This document shows positions 27,357 through 36,694 of a DNA stretch of 64,000 nucleotides, in pieces. The DNA is from Shimia biformata (GTDB lineage: Bacteria > Pseudomonadota > Alphaproteobacteria > Rhodobacterales > Rhodobacteraceae). The notes below the pieces were generated by a model, which saw nothing but the letters and a program-made list of their open reading frames with translations, did no database searches and had not been told where the DNA came from. Location of the stretch: NCBI RefSeq assembly GCF_016888515.1, contig NZ_JAFEJK010000001.1, positions 2,141,475 to 2,205,474 on the forward strand. Direction: 5' to 3'. Position numbers and translations under genes: made by a program. The first letter of the stretch is position 1. Each line of letters opens with the position of its first letter.

Positions 27357-28418
27357 TCAGACCGACAGCCGCGCCGCGTGGCTGCCGCGTTCGCGATAGG
27401 GCGTGGTATCGTAATGCGCGCGGTAGCATTTCGAAAAGTGGCTGGGCGAGGTGAACCCACAGGCCAGCGCGACATTGATCACGCTCATATCCGTCTGCAT
27501 CAACAGGTTGCGGGCCTTTTGCAGGCGCAGTTCCATGTAATAGCGCTTGGGCGAGCGGTTCAGGTAACGCCGGAACAGCCGTTCCAGCTGCCGGGTGGAC
27601 ATGCCCACATCCGAGGCCAGGATCGACGGGCTGATCGGGTCTTCCAGGTTCTGTTCCATCATCTGGATGACCTGGGACAGTTTCGGATGGCGCACGCCGA
27701 TCCGGGTCGGGACTGACAGGCGCTGGGTGTCCTGGTCGGTGCGGATCGAGGAATAGATCAGCTGATCGGCCACCGCATTGGCCAGTTCCTCGCCGTGGTC
27801 ATCGGCGATGATCTTCAGCATCAGGTCAATCGACGCGGTGCCGCCCGCCGTGGTGATGCGGTTCTTGTCGACGATGAACACCGACTTGGTCAGTTCGACC
27901 TCGGTGAACTCCTCGGTGAAGCTGTCCTGATTCTCCCAGTGGATCGTGGCGCGCTTGCCGTCCAGCAGCCCGGCCTTGGCCAGCGTATAGGCCGCGGTGC
28001 AAAGCCCGCCGATCACCAGCCCCTTGCGTGCCTCGCGGCGCAGCCAGCTGAGAACACGTTTGGTCGTGGCATGCTGCACATCGATGCCGCCGCAGATCAT
28101 GATTGTGTCGTCGCGGTTCAGCTCTTCCAGATCAAGGTCCAGATGGAACGAAGCCCCCGCCGAACACGACACCGTATCGCCGCCTTCGCCCGCCAGAGCC
28201 CATGAATAAAGCTCTTTTCCCGCCATCCGGTTGGCAATTCGCAGGCTTTCCACTGCCGCGGCAAAGCACAACAGGGTAAACTGGTCCAGCAACACAAAGA
28301 CAAAACGCCGCGGCTTGTCCGGCGCGTTTTCAATCTCGACGACGATATGTTTCGGGGGTTTGGTCAATGTCGCTACCAGATGTCGTTTTTTGTCATTCTT
28401 CTTGTGACGGTGCGTCAT
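27357..28418 (-). CDS. GlxA-type AraC regulator with DJ-1/PfpI domain
   Basis: About 353 residues from ATG 28418; an earlier start at 28445 is possible. The N-terminal half is a DJ-1/PfpI-like domain ([48 protein letters not shown], whose Cys aligns with the nucleophile elbow). The C-terminal half is a double helix-turn-helix AraC domain ([40 protein letters not shown]). Such GlxA/GbdR-like regulators often control amine, betaine or carnitine catabolism. No such catabolic operon is adjacent, so the target is unknown. Confidence 0.9.
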   Translation of the reverse strand: MTHRHKKNDKKRHLVATLTKPPKHIVVEIENAPDKPRRFVFVLLDQFTLLCFAAAVESLRIANRMAGKELYSWALAGEGGDTVSCSAGASFHLDLDLEELNRDDTIMICGGIDVQHATTKRVLSWLRREARKGLVIGGLCTAAYTLAKAGLLDGKRATIHWENQDSFTEEFTEVELTKSVFIVDKNRITTAGGTASIDLMLKIIADDHGEELANAVADQLIYSSIRTDQDTQRLSVPTRIGVRHPKLSQVIQMMEQNLEDPISPSILASDVGMSTRQLERLFRRYLNRSPKRYYMELRLQKARNLLMQTDMSVINVALACGFTSPSHFSKCYRAHYDTTPYRERGSHAARLSV

Positions 28419-28533
28419 GTGTCCGGCATCGTCAAGGGAGGACAACAGCCCGACATGCGGTCAATCTGCTATGGTTTCCGCTAACATCCTTTTGTATAGA
28501 GACCCACGCAACATTTCCTACCGGAGAAAGACA

Positions 28534-29901
28534 ATGGCTGAATGGCAAAAATCTGACTGGCGCAACAAGCCCCGGATTCAGATGCCGGAGTATACGAACA
28601 AGGACGAGTTGAACGCGGTCGAAGCGCAACTTGCCTCGTATCCGCCCCTGGTCTTTGCCGGTGAGGCGCGCACGCTGAAAAAGAAACTCGGTGCCGCCTC
28701 GCGCGGCGAAGCCTTCCTTCTGCAGGGCGGCGACTGTGCCGAAAGTTTCGCACAGTTCAGCGCCGACCAGATTCGGGACACGTTCAAGGTCATGCTGCAG
28801 ATGGCGATGGTCCTGACCTATGGCGCCAAGGTGCCGGTGGTCAAAGTCGGCCGCATGGCGGGCCAGTTCGCCAAGCCGCGCTCGGCCCCGACCGAGACGG
28901 TGAATGGCATCGAACTGCCCAGCTATCGCGGTGACATCATCAACGAGCTGGATTTCACCCCCGCCGCACGCATCCCCGACCCGAAGAAGATGCTTCAGGC
29001 CTACACGCAGGCGGCGGCGACGCTGAACCTGTTGCGCGCATTTTCAACGGGTGGCTATGCCGATGTGCATCAGGTCCATTCGTGGACGCTGGGCTTTACC
29101 GAAAGCGAAAAGGCCAGCGAATACCGCGATATGGCCAACCGCATCAGCGACACGCTGGACTTCATGAAGGCGGCGGGCATCGACAGCGCCCAGGCCGAGG
29201 CGCTGCGCACGGTCAGCTTTTACACCAGCCATGAATCGCTTCTGCTGGAATATGAACAGGCACTGACCCGGCTTGATTCGACCTCTGGCAAATGGCTGGC
29301 CGGCTCGGGTCACATGCTGTGGATCGGCGACCGCACCCGTCAGCCTGACGGCGCGCATGTCGAATTCGCACGCGGTGTTCTGAACCCGATTGGTCTGAAA
29401 TGCGGGCCGACCACCACCGCCGAAGACCTCAAGGTTCTGATGGAAAAACTGAACCCGGAAAACGAGGCCGGCCGCCTGACCCTGATTGCACGCTTTGGTG
29501 CGGGATCGGTGGGCGAACACCTGCCGCGCCTGATCAAGGCGGTGCAGGAAGAGGGCGCGAACGTGCTTTGGACCTGTGACCCGATGCATGGCAACACCAT
29601 CAAATCGGCCACCGGCTACAAGACCCGGCCGTTCGAGTCGGTGCTGCGCGAGGTGCGCGAGTTCTTTGCCGTCCACAAGGCCGAGGGCACGATTCCCGGC
29701 GGTGTGCATTTCGAGATGACCGGTCAGGACGTGACCGAATGCACCGGCGGCGTGCGTGCCGTGACCGAAGAGGACCTGTCGGACCGCTACCACACCGCCT
29801 GCGACCCGCGTCTGAACGCGTCGCAATCGCTGGAACTGGCCTTCCTCGTCGCCGAGGAACTGTCGGCGCGGCGGCAGGAGGCACAGGCCGAAGCGGTCTG
29901 A
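28534..29901 (+). CDS. Class II DAHP synthase
   Basis: 455 residues from ATG 28534, after GGAGAAAG; a longer in-frame start at 28417 is not needed. The plant-like (type II) 3-deoxy-D-arabino-heptulosonate 7-phosphate synthase catalyses the first step of the shikimate pathway. Signatures include [46 protein letters not shown] and [10 protein letters not shown], and C-terminal [17 protein letters not shown]. aroQ, a later step, is at 41.8 kb, so the pathway genes are scattered. Monocistronic, ending at a strong terminator. Confidence 0.96.
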   Translation: MAEWQKSDWRNKPRIQMPEYTNKDELNAVEAQLASYPPLVFAGEARTLKKKLGAASRGEAFLLQGGDCAESFAQFSADQIRDTFKVMLQMAMVLTYGAKVPVVKVGRMAGQFAKPRSAPTETVNGIELPSYRGDIINELDFTPAARIPDPKKMLQAYTQAAATLNLLRAFSTGGYADVHQVHSWTLGFTESEKASEYRDMANRISDTLDFMKAAGIDSAQAEALRTVSFYTSHESLLLEYEQALTRLDSTSGKWLAGSGHMLWIGDRTRQPDGAHVEFARGVLNPIGLKCGPTTTAEDLKVLMEKLNPENEAGRLTLIARFGAGSVGEHLPRLIKAVQEEGANVLWTCDPMHGNTIKSATGYKTRPFESVLREVREFFAVHKAEGTIPGGVHFEMTGQDVTECTGGVRAVTEEDLSDRYHTACDPRLNASQSLELAFLVAEELSARRQEAQAEAV

Positions 29902-29925
29902 TCTCGCTTACATCACAAACGAGGG

Positions 29926-29953
29926 AAACCCCGGCCATCGCGCCGGGGTTTTT
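29926..29953. terminator. Bidirectional rho-independent terminator
   Basis: AAACCCCGG and CCGGGGTTT pair around CCATCGCG and run into TTTCTTT on the plus strand. It separates the DAHP synthase gene from the convergent PAS gene. Confidence 0.85.
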
Positions 29954-29960
29954 CTTTGGT

Positions 29961-30572
29961 TCAGCGCACCACCAGCCGCAGATGCGGCACATGGGTTGCC
30001 ACGGTCCTGTCCTGATCCACGTCCGAAGCAGGAACCGGGTCGGCGGGTTGCACCCTGGGGCTGACCGGGCGGATCACCTGGCCGTCAATGCCAAACCGCG
30101 TCAGGCCAATTGTCGGCCGGGCGCTATGGTCGATGCACCCAAGCGCCCGCGTGACCCTGCCGTGGCGATCCAGAAGCGGCAGCAACAGCATCTGGCCCGG
30201 CATGCCGCTTTCACACTGCAACCCCAGCTTGGCGCGGGCAGGGCGGTCAAACACCTCTTCCAGCGCCGAGCGGAATATGTCGCGGCTGTCCGGCAGGATC
30301 AGCGCACTCAGCGGCATCCCCCGCAGTTCCATCCCCAGAAGGTCGTTCACCCGCGCCCCGGCCACCCTGATTCGCGCCATGCCCGGCGCGATCCGCTCAA
30401 GCACAACGCAATGGGCCAGCGCGGTCTGCAAGGCGCGCGGGTCAAGCGCGGTGCGGGCGGGAATGCCCCCGGCCCGGCGTAATTGCGCCCAATGATCCTC
30501 GACCATGCGGAGGGCATGAAACGCCTCACCCTGCGTTGCCTGCGAATTGCCAAATCTGAACCGACCGAACAT
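29961..30572 (-). CDS. PAS-domain protein (PAS_5 type)
   Basis: 203 residues from ATG 30572, preceded by GAAGGGGACGG; a longer frame to 30647 exists. The PAS-like region covers about residues 30-150 (HALRMVEDHWAQLR ... LAHCVVLERIAPGMARIRVAG ... DSRDIFRSALEEVFDRPA). It has no kinase, GGDEF or DNA-binding domain attached. This matches the stand-alone PAS_5 proteins common in alphaproteobacteria. Whether it binds a cofactor is not visible. Function unknown. Confidence 0.75.
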   Translation of the reverse strand: MFGRFRFGNSQATQGEAFHALRMVEDHWAQLRRAGGIPARTALDPRALQTALAHCVVLERIAPGMARIRVAGARVNDLLGMELRGMPLSALILPDSRDIFRSALEEVFDRPARAKLGLQCESGMPGQMLLLPLLDRHGRVTRALGCIDHSARPTIGLTRFGIDGQVIRPVSPRVQPADPVPASDVDQDRTVATHVPHLRLVVR

Positions 30573-30736
30573 TTCCGTCCCCTTCACCGGACCACCCGCA
30601 TTCATCCTGCCAGATTTGCCGCAAATTTTGCGAAAAACCGCAACCATTGGTTAACCTGCACCCGCGGCCATGCAGCTTGCCCAACCGGGCCGAACCCGCT
30701 AGGTCCAAGGGACAAAACGAAAAAAGGATCGTTGTC

Positions 30737-31627
30737 TTGCTGTTGTCGATGACCGGTTTTGCCACGCAAAAGGGCGCATTGGGTCCGCATTCCTGGACCT
30801 GGGACATGCGGGCGGTGAATTCCAAGGGGCTGGATCTGCGCCTGCGCGTGCCGGACTGGATCGAAGGGCTGGAACCGGCGATCCGGGCGGAACTGGGCAA
30901 ACGGCTGGGGCGGGGATCGGTCTCGTTGGGGCTGCGGGTGCAGCGGGACGAGGCAGAGGGCGCCCTGACGCTGAATGCCGCGCAGCTTTCCCGCGTGCTG
31001 GATGCAATTGCCGAAACCGAGGCCGAAGCCGCCAAGCGCGACATCAGTCTCAGCACATCAAAGGCCAGTGATATCATTGCCTTGCGTGGCGTTCTTGATG
31101 CGCCAAGCGACGATCAGGACACCGCCGCGCTAAAAGCGGCGATGCTGGCGGAACTGCCCGAGGTGATCGACGCGTTTCTGGCCATGCGCCGGACCGAAGG
31201 CGCAGCGCTGGCGGCGGTGCTGACTGAACAGCTGGACCGGATCGCCGCGCTGACCGAGGACGCGGCGGCCATGCTGGAGGACCGTCAGACCGAGATGGCG
31301 GCCAACCTGAAAAAGAACCTGGCCCGCGTGCTGGACAACACCGACGGCATGGACGAGGCACGGCTGGCGCAGGAACTGGCGCTGATCGCGGTTAAATCCG
31401 ACGTGACCGAGGAAATCGACCGCCTGCGCGCCCATGTCGGCGCCGCGCGTGACCTTCTGACCCAAGGAAGCCCGGTCGGACGCAAGCTGGACTTCCTGAT
31501 GCAGGAGTTCAACCGGGAGGCCAACACCCTGTGTTCGAAGGCACAGAACAGCGACCTGACCGCAATCGGGCTGGACCTGAAAGTGGTCATCGACCAGATG
31601 CGCGAACAGGTTCAGAACGTGGAATGA
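30737..31627 (+). CDS. YicC family protein
   Basis: 296 residues from a TTG at 30737 (preceded by AAGGATCG), giving LLSMTGFAT; the usual family start is close to SMTGFA. ATG 30749 is the alternative. The family C-terminus [20 protein letters not shown] and [14 protein letters not shown] are clear. E. coli YicC is reported to act as an endoribonuclease. It is usually next to gmk, as here: the stop overlaps an upstream ATG of gmk (31624). Confidence 0.9.
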   Translation: MLLSMTGFATQKGALGPHSWTWDMRAVNSKGLDLRLRVPDWIEGLEPAIRAELGKRLGRGSVSLGLRVQRDEAEGALTLNAAQLSRVLDAIAETEAEAAKRDISLSTSKASDIIALRGVLDAPSDDQDTAALKAAMLAELPEVIDAFLAMRRTEGAALAAVLTEQLDRIAALTEDAAAMLEDRQTEMAANLKKNLARVLDNTDGMDEARLAQELALIAVKSDVTEEIDRLRAHVGAARDLLTQGSPVGRKLDFLMQEFNREANTLCSKAQNSDLTAIGLDLKVVIDQMREQVQNVE

Positions 31628-31638
31628 GGGCGACAGAC

Positions 31639-32280
31639 ATGACGGACAGACGCGGACTTCTCATCATCCTGTCATCGCCTTCGGGCGCGGGGAAATCGAC
31701 GCTGGCGCGGCGGCTGATGCAATGGGACGAGGGCCTGCGCTTTTCGATCTCGGCCACCACCCGCCAGCCGCGACCGGGCGAGGAACACGGGCGCGAATAT
31801 TTCTTCCTCAGCGAGGAAGAGTTCAAACGCGAGGTCGCAGAAGGAAGAATGCTGGAGCATGCCCATGTGTTCGGCAATTTCTATGGTTCGCCCGCCGGAC
31901 CTGTGAAGGAAACGATCGAGGCCGGCAATGACGTGCTGTTCGATGTCGACTGGCAGGGCGAATTGCAGATCAGGAACTCGGACCTGGGCAAACACGCGCT
32001 GTCGATCTTCATACTGCCGCCCTCGATCCGCGAATTGCACCGCCGCCTTGTCAGCCGGGGGCAGGACAGCGATGAGGTGATCGCCAAGCGGATGCAGAAA
32101 AGCTGGGACGAGATCTCGCACTGGGGCGCGTATGATTACGTGCTGGTCAACGATGACCTGGAGGCGACCGAGGCCAGCCTGTGCACTATCATCACCGCCG
32201 AACGCATGCGCCGCGAACAGCAGCCCAACCTGCTGGCCCATGTGCGCAACCTGCAAACCGAGTTTGAGGAGATGTCATAA
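31639..32280 (+). CDS. gmk: Guanylate kinase
   Basis: 213 residues from ATG 31639 (ATG 31624 is an alternative that overlaps the yicC stop). The enzyme phosphorylates GMP to GDP. P-loop [24 protein letters not shown] (GMP-binding), FYGSPAGPV and [12 protein letters not shown] are all present, with normal length for Gmk. The stop overlaps the next ATG (TAATG), coupling it to the carbonic anhydrase-like protein. Confidence 0.97.
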   Translation: MTDRRGLLIILSSPSGAGKSTLARRLMQWDEGLRFSISATTRQPRPGEEHGREYFFLSEEEFKREVAEGRMLEHAHVFGNFYGSPAGPVKETIEAGNDVLFDVDWQGELQIRNSDLGKHALSIFILPPSIRELHRRLVSRGQDSDEVIAKRMQKSWDEISHWGAYDYVLVNDDLEATEASLCTIITAERMRREQQPNLLAHVRNLQTEFEEMS

Positions 32281-32801
32281 TGCCGATTTATCAACTGGAC
32301 GGGGTCTCTCCCACCATCGCCGACGACACATGGATCGCGCCTGACGCCAACGTGATTGGCAACGTGACGCTGGAAGACGGCGCGTCGGTCTGGTTCGGCT
32401 GCACCATCCGAGGTGACAATGAAGCGATCGTGATCGGCAAAGGGTCAAACGTGCAGGAAAACACCGTCATGCACACCGATCCCGGCTGCCCGCTGACCAT
32501 CGGCGCGGGCTGCACCATTGGCCACAAGGCGATGCTGCATGGCTGCACCATCGGCGACAATTCCCTGATCGGCATGGGCGCAACCGTGCTGAACGGCGCC
32601 AAAATCGGCAAGAACTGCCTGATCGGGGCCGGGGCGCTGATTACCGAAAACAAGGAAATACCCGACAATTCGCTGGTGATGGGTGCGCCGGGCAAAGTGG
32701 TGAAGACGCTGGATGAAAAAGCCGAGAAAGGGCTTCAGATGTCGGCGCTGCATTACCAGCAGAACATGCGGCGATTCCGGGACGGGTTGACCGAACTGTG
32801 A
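32280..32801 (+). CDS. Gamma-carbonic anhydrase-like hexapeptide protein
   Basis: 173 residues of left-handed beta-helix hexapeptide repeats. The gamma-carbonic anhydrase/YrdA/PaaY layout is shown by [12 protein letters not shown] and [11 protein letters not shown]. The later histidines [13 protein letters not shown] match metal ligands of the family. Whether it has carbonic anhydrase activity is uncertain, as many homologues lack it. Overlaps gmk by one base. Confidence 0.9.
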   Translation: MPIYQLDGVSPTIADDTWIAPDANVIGNVTLEDGASVWFGCTIRGDNEAIVIGKGSNVQENTVMHTDPGCPLTIGAGCTIGHKAMLHGCTIGDNSLIGMGATVLNGAKIGKNCLIGAGALITENKEIPDNSLVMGAPGKVVKTLDEKAEKGLQMSALHYQQNMRRFRDGLTEL

Positions 32802-32833
32802 CGGCGGGTCAGCGGTATTCACATTAACTTTGG

Positions 32834-32851
32834 CTGTTAAGTAGCTGAGAT
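32834..32851 (+). promoter_or_regulatory. Weak PHO-box-like pair before phoR
   Basis: CTGTTAA (32834-32840) and CTGAGAT (32845-32851) are spaced four bases apart as in a PHO box, but each matches only five of seven consensus bases. Located about 95 bases before phoR. Low certainty. Confidence 0.3.
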
Positions 32852-32941
32852 GGCGCAGCTAAACCGGGCCTTAATCAAGCCCGTTTACAAAAGCGCCAAT
32901 TCCGACAATGGTCGGCGCGACCTGTCACATGAGGGCGCATC

Positions 32942-33982
32942 ATGGCCGTGGACGACCTGAAAAGCCTGCTAGAGGCGATCCCGCTTCCCGCCGTCCTGAT
33001 CGGCCCGGATGCGCGTCTGCGCGGGGCCAATGCCGCCGCCATTGCGCTCAATCCGCAGGCAGGCACCGAGCGCAGCTATATCCTTGTCTTCCGCCAGCCC
33101 GGACTTGCCGGTGCGATTGACGACTGCCTGTCCAGCCGCGACACCAGGCGCGCGATCTATCAGCATACAGACGGGGCAGCGGAAACGCGGTTCGACGTCT
33201 CTTGTGCCTATGTCACGCTGGCCGGGGCCGAGGGCGTGCTGGTCACTTTCACCGATGTCACCAGCTTTGAACAGGCGGGCCAGATCCGCCGGGATTTCGT
33301 CGCCAATGTCAGCCACGAGCTGCGCACGCCGCTGACCGCGATCATGGGGTTCATCGAAACATTGCAGGGGCCGGCGCGCGACGATGCGGCCGCCCGCGAC
33401 CGTTTCCTTGGCACCATGGCGGACGAGGCGCAGCGCATGGTGCGGCTGGTCGGCGACCTGTTGTCGCTGAGCCGGGTCGAGGAAGAGGCGCGGATGCGCC
33501 CGACCGCTCAAGTGGACCTGGTGCCGCTGATCGCGGCGACGGCGCGCAACCTATCCTCGGTGGCCGAGGATCGTGGCGGTGAGATCATCTTTGAGGCGCC
33601 CGGCGCACCGATCACCGTCACCGCGGACCGGGACCAGATGATGCAGGTTTTCACCAACCTGATCGAGAACGGGTTGAAATATGGCGGGCAGGGGTGCCGC
33701 GTCACGATCACCTCGCGCATGATTGCCCGCGACCACGTGCTGCGCTGCCCGGCGATTGCGATCACCGTCAGCGACACCGGCCCCGGCATCGACGAGAAAC
33801 ACGTGCCCCGCCTGACCGAGCGGTTTTATCGAATCGATTCCCACCGCAGCCGCGCCATGGGGGGCACCGGACTGGGGCTGGCGATCGTGAAACACATTCT
33901 CAATCGCCATCGCGGACGGCTGGCGATTGAAAGCACGCTTGGCGAAGGCTCTGATTTTACGGTCATTCTTCCGCAAACATGA
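32942..33982 (+). CDS. phoR: PhoR-type histidine kinase without membrane segments
   Basis: 346 residues. A PAS-like domain (about 5-105) is followed by the HisKA box FVANVSHELRTPLTAIMG with His125, and a HATPase domain with NLIENGLKYG, DTGPGID and GGTGLGLAIVK. It would control PhoB in response to phosphate. Enteric PhoR has N-terminal membrane helices; none is seen here, so the protein should be cytoplasmic or held by partners such as PhoU/PstB. Identity as PhoR rests on its place directly before pstS in a pst-phoU-phoB cluster. Confidence 0.92.
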   Translation: MAVDDLKSLLEAIPLPAVLIGPDARLRGANAAAIALNPQAGTERSYILVFRQPGLAGAIDDCLSSRDTRRAIYQHTDGAAETRFDVSCAYVTLAGAEGVLVTFTDVTSFEQAGQIRRDFVANVSHELRTPLTAIMGFIETLQGPARDDAAARDRFLGTMADEAQRMVRLVGDLLSLSRVEEEARMRPTAQVDLVPLIAATARNLSSVAEDRGGEIIFEAPGAPITVTADRDQMMQVFTNLIENGLKYGGQGCRVTITSRMIARDHVLRCPAIAITVSDTGPGIDEKHVPRLTERFYRIDSHRSRAMGGTGLGLAIVKHILNRHRGRLAIESTLGEGSDFTVILPQT

Positions 33983-34007
33983 CAGCGGGCGGCCTGTGAA
34001 GCTGCGA

Positions 34008-34036
34008 CTGTCATACAGTTGTTACATACGTGTCAC
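34008..34036 (+). promoter_or_regulatory. Three phased PHO boxes before pstS
   Basis: CTGTCAT (34008-34014), TTGTTAC (34019-34025) and GTGTCAC (34030-34036) are spaced by four bases each, that is an 11-base repeat. The first is a perfect PHO half-site. A reverse copy ATGACAG lies at 33979-33985. This is the expected PhoB operator array for pstSCAB-phoUB induction under phosphate limitation. Confidence 0.88.
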
Positions 34037-34116
34037 AAAAGCTTTGCGCGGCCCGCGTAGCACGGCGCCCGAGACGATCATCAACGGTCGTCATGTTGAA
34101 ATTTGGAGAGATACGT

Positions 34117-35154
34117 ATGTCCATCAAACTGACCGCATCCGCACTGGCCATTGCCGCTGTTGCTGCAACCTCGGCCGCCGCGCGCGACCAGATCCAGATC
34201 GCAGGCTCGTCGACCGTGCTGCCCTATGCCACCATCGTTGCCGAAGCCTTTGGCGAAAACTTCGACTTCCCGACCCCGGTGGTCGAAGGTGGCGGTTCGG
34301 GTGCTGGCCGCAAGAAGATGTGTGAAGGCGTCGGCGAAAACACCATCGACATCGCCAACTCGTCCTCGCGCATCAAACAGTCGGACATCGACCTCTGCGC
34401 CTCGAACGGCGTGAACGAGATCATGGAAGTCCGCATCGGCTATGACGGCATCGTGTTTGCGTCCGACATCAACGGCCCCGACTTCGCCTTCACCCCCGCC
34501 GACTGGTACAACGCGCTGGCCGCGAAAGTTGTGGTCGACGGCAAGTTGGTCGACAACACCTATGCGACCTGGGATCAGGTCAACCCCGATCTGCCCGCGC
34601 AGGACATCCAGGCCTTCATCCCCGGCACCAAGCACGGCACCCGCGAAGTCTTTGACGTGAAAGTGCTGGAAGCGGGCTGTGAAGCCACCGGCGCCTTCGA
34701 GATGTTCAAGGAAGCCAATGGCGGCGACAAGAAAGCGGCCGAGAAAGCCTGTATCGCGCTGCGCACCGATGGCCGTTCGGTCGATATCGACGGTGACTAT
34801 ACCGAGACCCTGGCCCGCCTCGACGCCAACCCGCAGTCGATCGGTGTGTTTGGCCTGTCGTTCTACCAGAACAACACCGACAAGCTGGCCGTTGCCACCA
34901 TGGACGGCGTTGTTCCCTCGACCGAGTCGATTGCAACCGGCGAGTACCCGGTGTCGCGTCCCTTGTTCTTCTACGTCAAGACCGCGCATCTGGGTGTGAT
35001 CCCCGGCCTGCAGGAATACATCGACTTCTTCGTCTCGGATGAGATCGCAGGCCCCGATGGCCCGCTGGCCGAATACGGTCTGGTCAGCGACCCGGAACTG
35101 GCCAAGACCCAGGACATGGTTGCCAATGCTGTTCCCATGGGTGCGCTGAACTAA
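34117..35154 (+). CDS. pstS: PstS, phosphate-binding protein
   Basis: 345 residues from ATG 34117, after GGAGAG; the frame extends upstream only into the PHO-box region. Signal peptide MSIKLTASALAIAAVAATSAAA. The mature protein begins DQIQIAGSSTVLPY, and VEGGGSGAGRKKM and ANSSSRIKQSD form the phosphate-binding loops. It captures phosphate in the periplasm for PstCAB. Relatively rich in Cys compared with E. coli PstS (MCEGV, DLCASN, AGCEATG, KACIAL), so disulfides are likely. Confidence 0.96.
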   Translation: MSIKLTASALAIAAVAATSAAARDQIQIAGSSTVLPYATIVAEAFGENFDFPTPVVEGGGSGAGRKKMCEGVGENTIDIANSSSRIKQSDIDLCASNGVNEIMEVRIGYDGIVFASDINGPDFAFTPADWYNALAAKVVVDGKLVDNTYATWDQVNPDLPAQDIQAFIPGTKHGTREVFDVKVLEAGCEATGAFEMFKEANGGDKKAAEKACIALRTDGRSVDIDGDYTETLARLDANPQSIGVFGLSFYQNNTDKLAVATMDGVVPSTESIATGEYPVSRPLFFYVKTAHLGVIPGLQEYIDFFVSDEIAGPDGPLAEYGLVSDPELAKTQDMVANAVPMGALN

Positions 35155-35174
35155 GCCTCCCAAATGTTCCCTCG

Positions 35175-35206
35175 GGGTGGTGCCGGTTCGCTGGCGCCAC
35201 CCTTCC
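35175..35206 (+). terminator. Probable attenuator between pstS and pstC
   Basis: GGGTGGTGCC (35175-35184) and GGCGCCACCC (35193-35202) pair with one wobble, followed by TTCCTTT. Partial termination here would leave more pstS than permease mRNA. Confidence 0.5.
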
Positions 35207-35233
35207 TTTGCCCGCTGCCCCGATGGAGATCTC

Positions 35234-36694
35234 ATGAACGCCGGTCTTGTCATCCTTGCCGTCATCGCCCTCGCAACGCTTGGCTATTTCGTTGGCCGTG
35301 CGCGTGCGCTGGCCAAGGCGGGCGGCGATATTCGCGGGTTGCATTCGCTGCCCAACTATTACGGCCAGACCGTATTCCTGTTCACCGCCGTTCCCGCGCT
35401 TCTGGTCTGTGTCGGCTGGCTGCTGTTGCAGCCGCTTTATGTCGAACACCGCGTTTCGGACATGATTACCCCCGCCGATATTGCCGAGGGCAGCTCGCAA
35501 AGCCTTGTGATGGCCGACATCCGCCGCATCGCCACCGGGCTTGATACTGCAGTCGCGCGGGGCGCGCTGACTGGAGCAGACCTGTCGAGCCTGTCCGCTG
35601 ATGCCACCGATGTCCGTGCGCTTCTGGCCGGGGTCGGGGTGGCCCTGGCGTCTGAGGTCAAGGGCTCGGTTCTGGCCGCCGCAAAGGAATACCGCGCAGC
35701 CACCGCGACGCTGAAGATGGCGATGTCGGTGGTGGTGATCCTGATCGCGCTGGCCGGGTTCGTTCTGTCGCTGCGGCGTCTGCGGCCCGATTTCCGCGCC
35801 CGCAACGTCTCTGAGACGGCGATCAAGGCGCTGCTGATCCTCGCGTCTTCCGTGGCGATCCTGACAACCGTCGGCATCATCTTTTCGCTGGTCTTCGAAA
35901 CGGCGAATTTCTTTGGCCTGCATTCGGCGGCTGACTTCTTCTTTGGCCTGACCTGGAACCCGCAGTTCCGGGGCGGCTCGGACCTCGGCATCCTGCCCCT
36001 GTTGTGGGGCACGCTTTACGTGTCGTTCGTGGCGCTTTTGTTTGCCGTGCCCATTGGCCTTCTGGTGGCAATCTACCTGTCGGAATATGCCTCGAACCGG
36101 GTGCGCACGATTGTGAAGCCCGCGGTCGAGATCCTGGCCGGTATCCCGACCATCGTTTACGGTCTGTTTGCCCTGATCACCGTCGGGCCGCTTCTGCGCG
36201 ACTATTTCGCCCAGCCGTTGGGCCTTGGCACGTCCTCGTCCTCGGTTCTGACGGCGGGTCTGGTCATGGGCGTCATGCTGATCCCCTTCGTGTCATCGCT
36301 GTCCGACGACGTGATCAATGCGGTGCCGCAATCCATGCGCGACGGGTCATACGGGCTTGGCGCGACGCAATCGGAGACGGTGAAACAGGTGATCCTGCCC
36401 GCCGCGCTGCCCGGCATCGTCGGCGCCATCCTTCTGGCCGCCTCGCGTGCCATCGGGGAAACCATGATCGTGGTGATGGGGGCAGGGGCGGCGGCCAAGC
36501 TCAGCCTCAACCCGCTTGAGGCGATGACCACCATCACCGTCAAGATCGTCAGCCAGCTGACCGGCGACACCGAATTCGCCAGCCCAGAAACCCTTGTCGC
36601 CTTCGCCCTGGGGCTGTCGCTGTTTGTCGTCACGCTGGGGCTGAACGTTCTGGCGCTTTACATTGTCCGCAAGTACCGGGAACAGTACGAATGA
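35234..36694 (+). CDS. pstC: PstC, phosphate ABC permease
   Basis: 486 residues from ATG 35234 (GGAGAT upstream). The C-terminal two thirds is the PstC permease core (LFAVPIGLLVAIYLSEYAS; VEILAGIPTIVYGLFAL; SMRDGSYGLGATQSETVKQVILPAALPGIVGA). The first roughly 200 residues add extra helices and a periplasmic stretch (HRVSDMITPADIAEGSSQS), making it much longer than the enteric protein of about 320 residues. Long PstC and PstA are common in alphaproteobacteria. Overlaps pstA by four bases. Confidence 0.95.
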   Translation: MNAGLVILAVIALATLGYFVGRARALAKAGGDIRGLHSLPNYYGQTVFLFTAVPALLVCVGWLLLQPLYVEHRVSDMITPADIAEGSSQSLVMADIRRIATGLDTAVARGALTGADLSSLSADATDVRALLAGVGVALASEVKGSVLAAAKEYRAATATLKMAMSVVVILIALAGFVLSLRRLRPDFRARNVSETAIKALLILASSVAILTTVGIIFSLVFETANFFGLHSAADFFFGLTWNPQFRGGSDLGILPLLWGTLYVSFVALLFAVPIGLLVAIYLSEYASNRVRTIVKPAVEILAGIPTIVYGLFALITVGPLLRDYFAQPLGLGTSSSSVLTAGLVMGVMLIPFVSSLSDDVINAVPQSMRDGSYGLGATQSETVKQVILPAALPGIVGAILLAASRAIGETMIVVMGAGAAAKLSLNPLEAMTTITVKIVSQLTGDTEFASPETLVAFALGLSLFVVTLGLNVLALYIVRKYREQYE

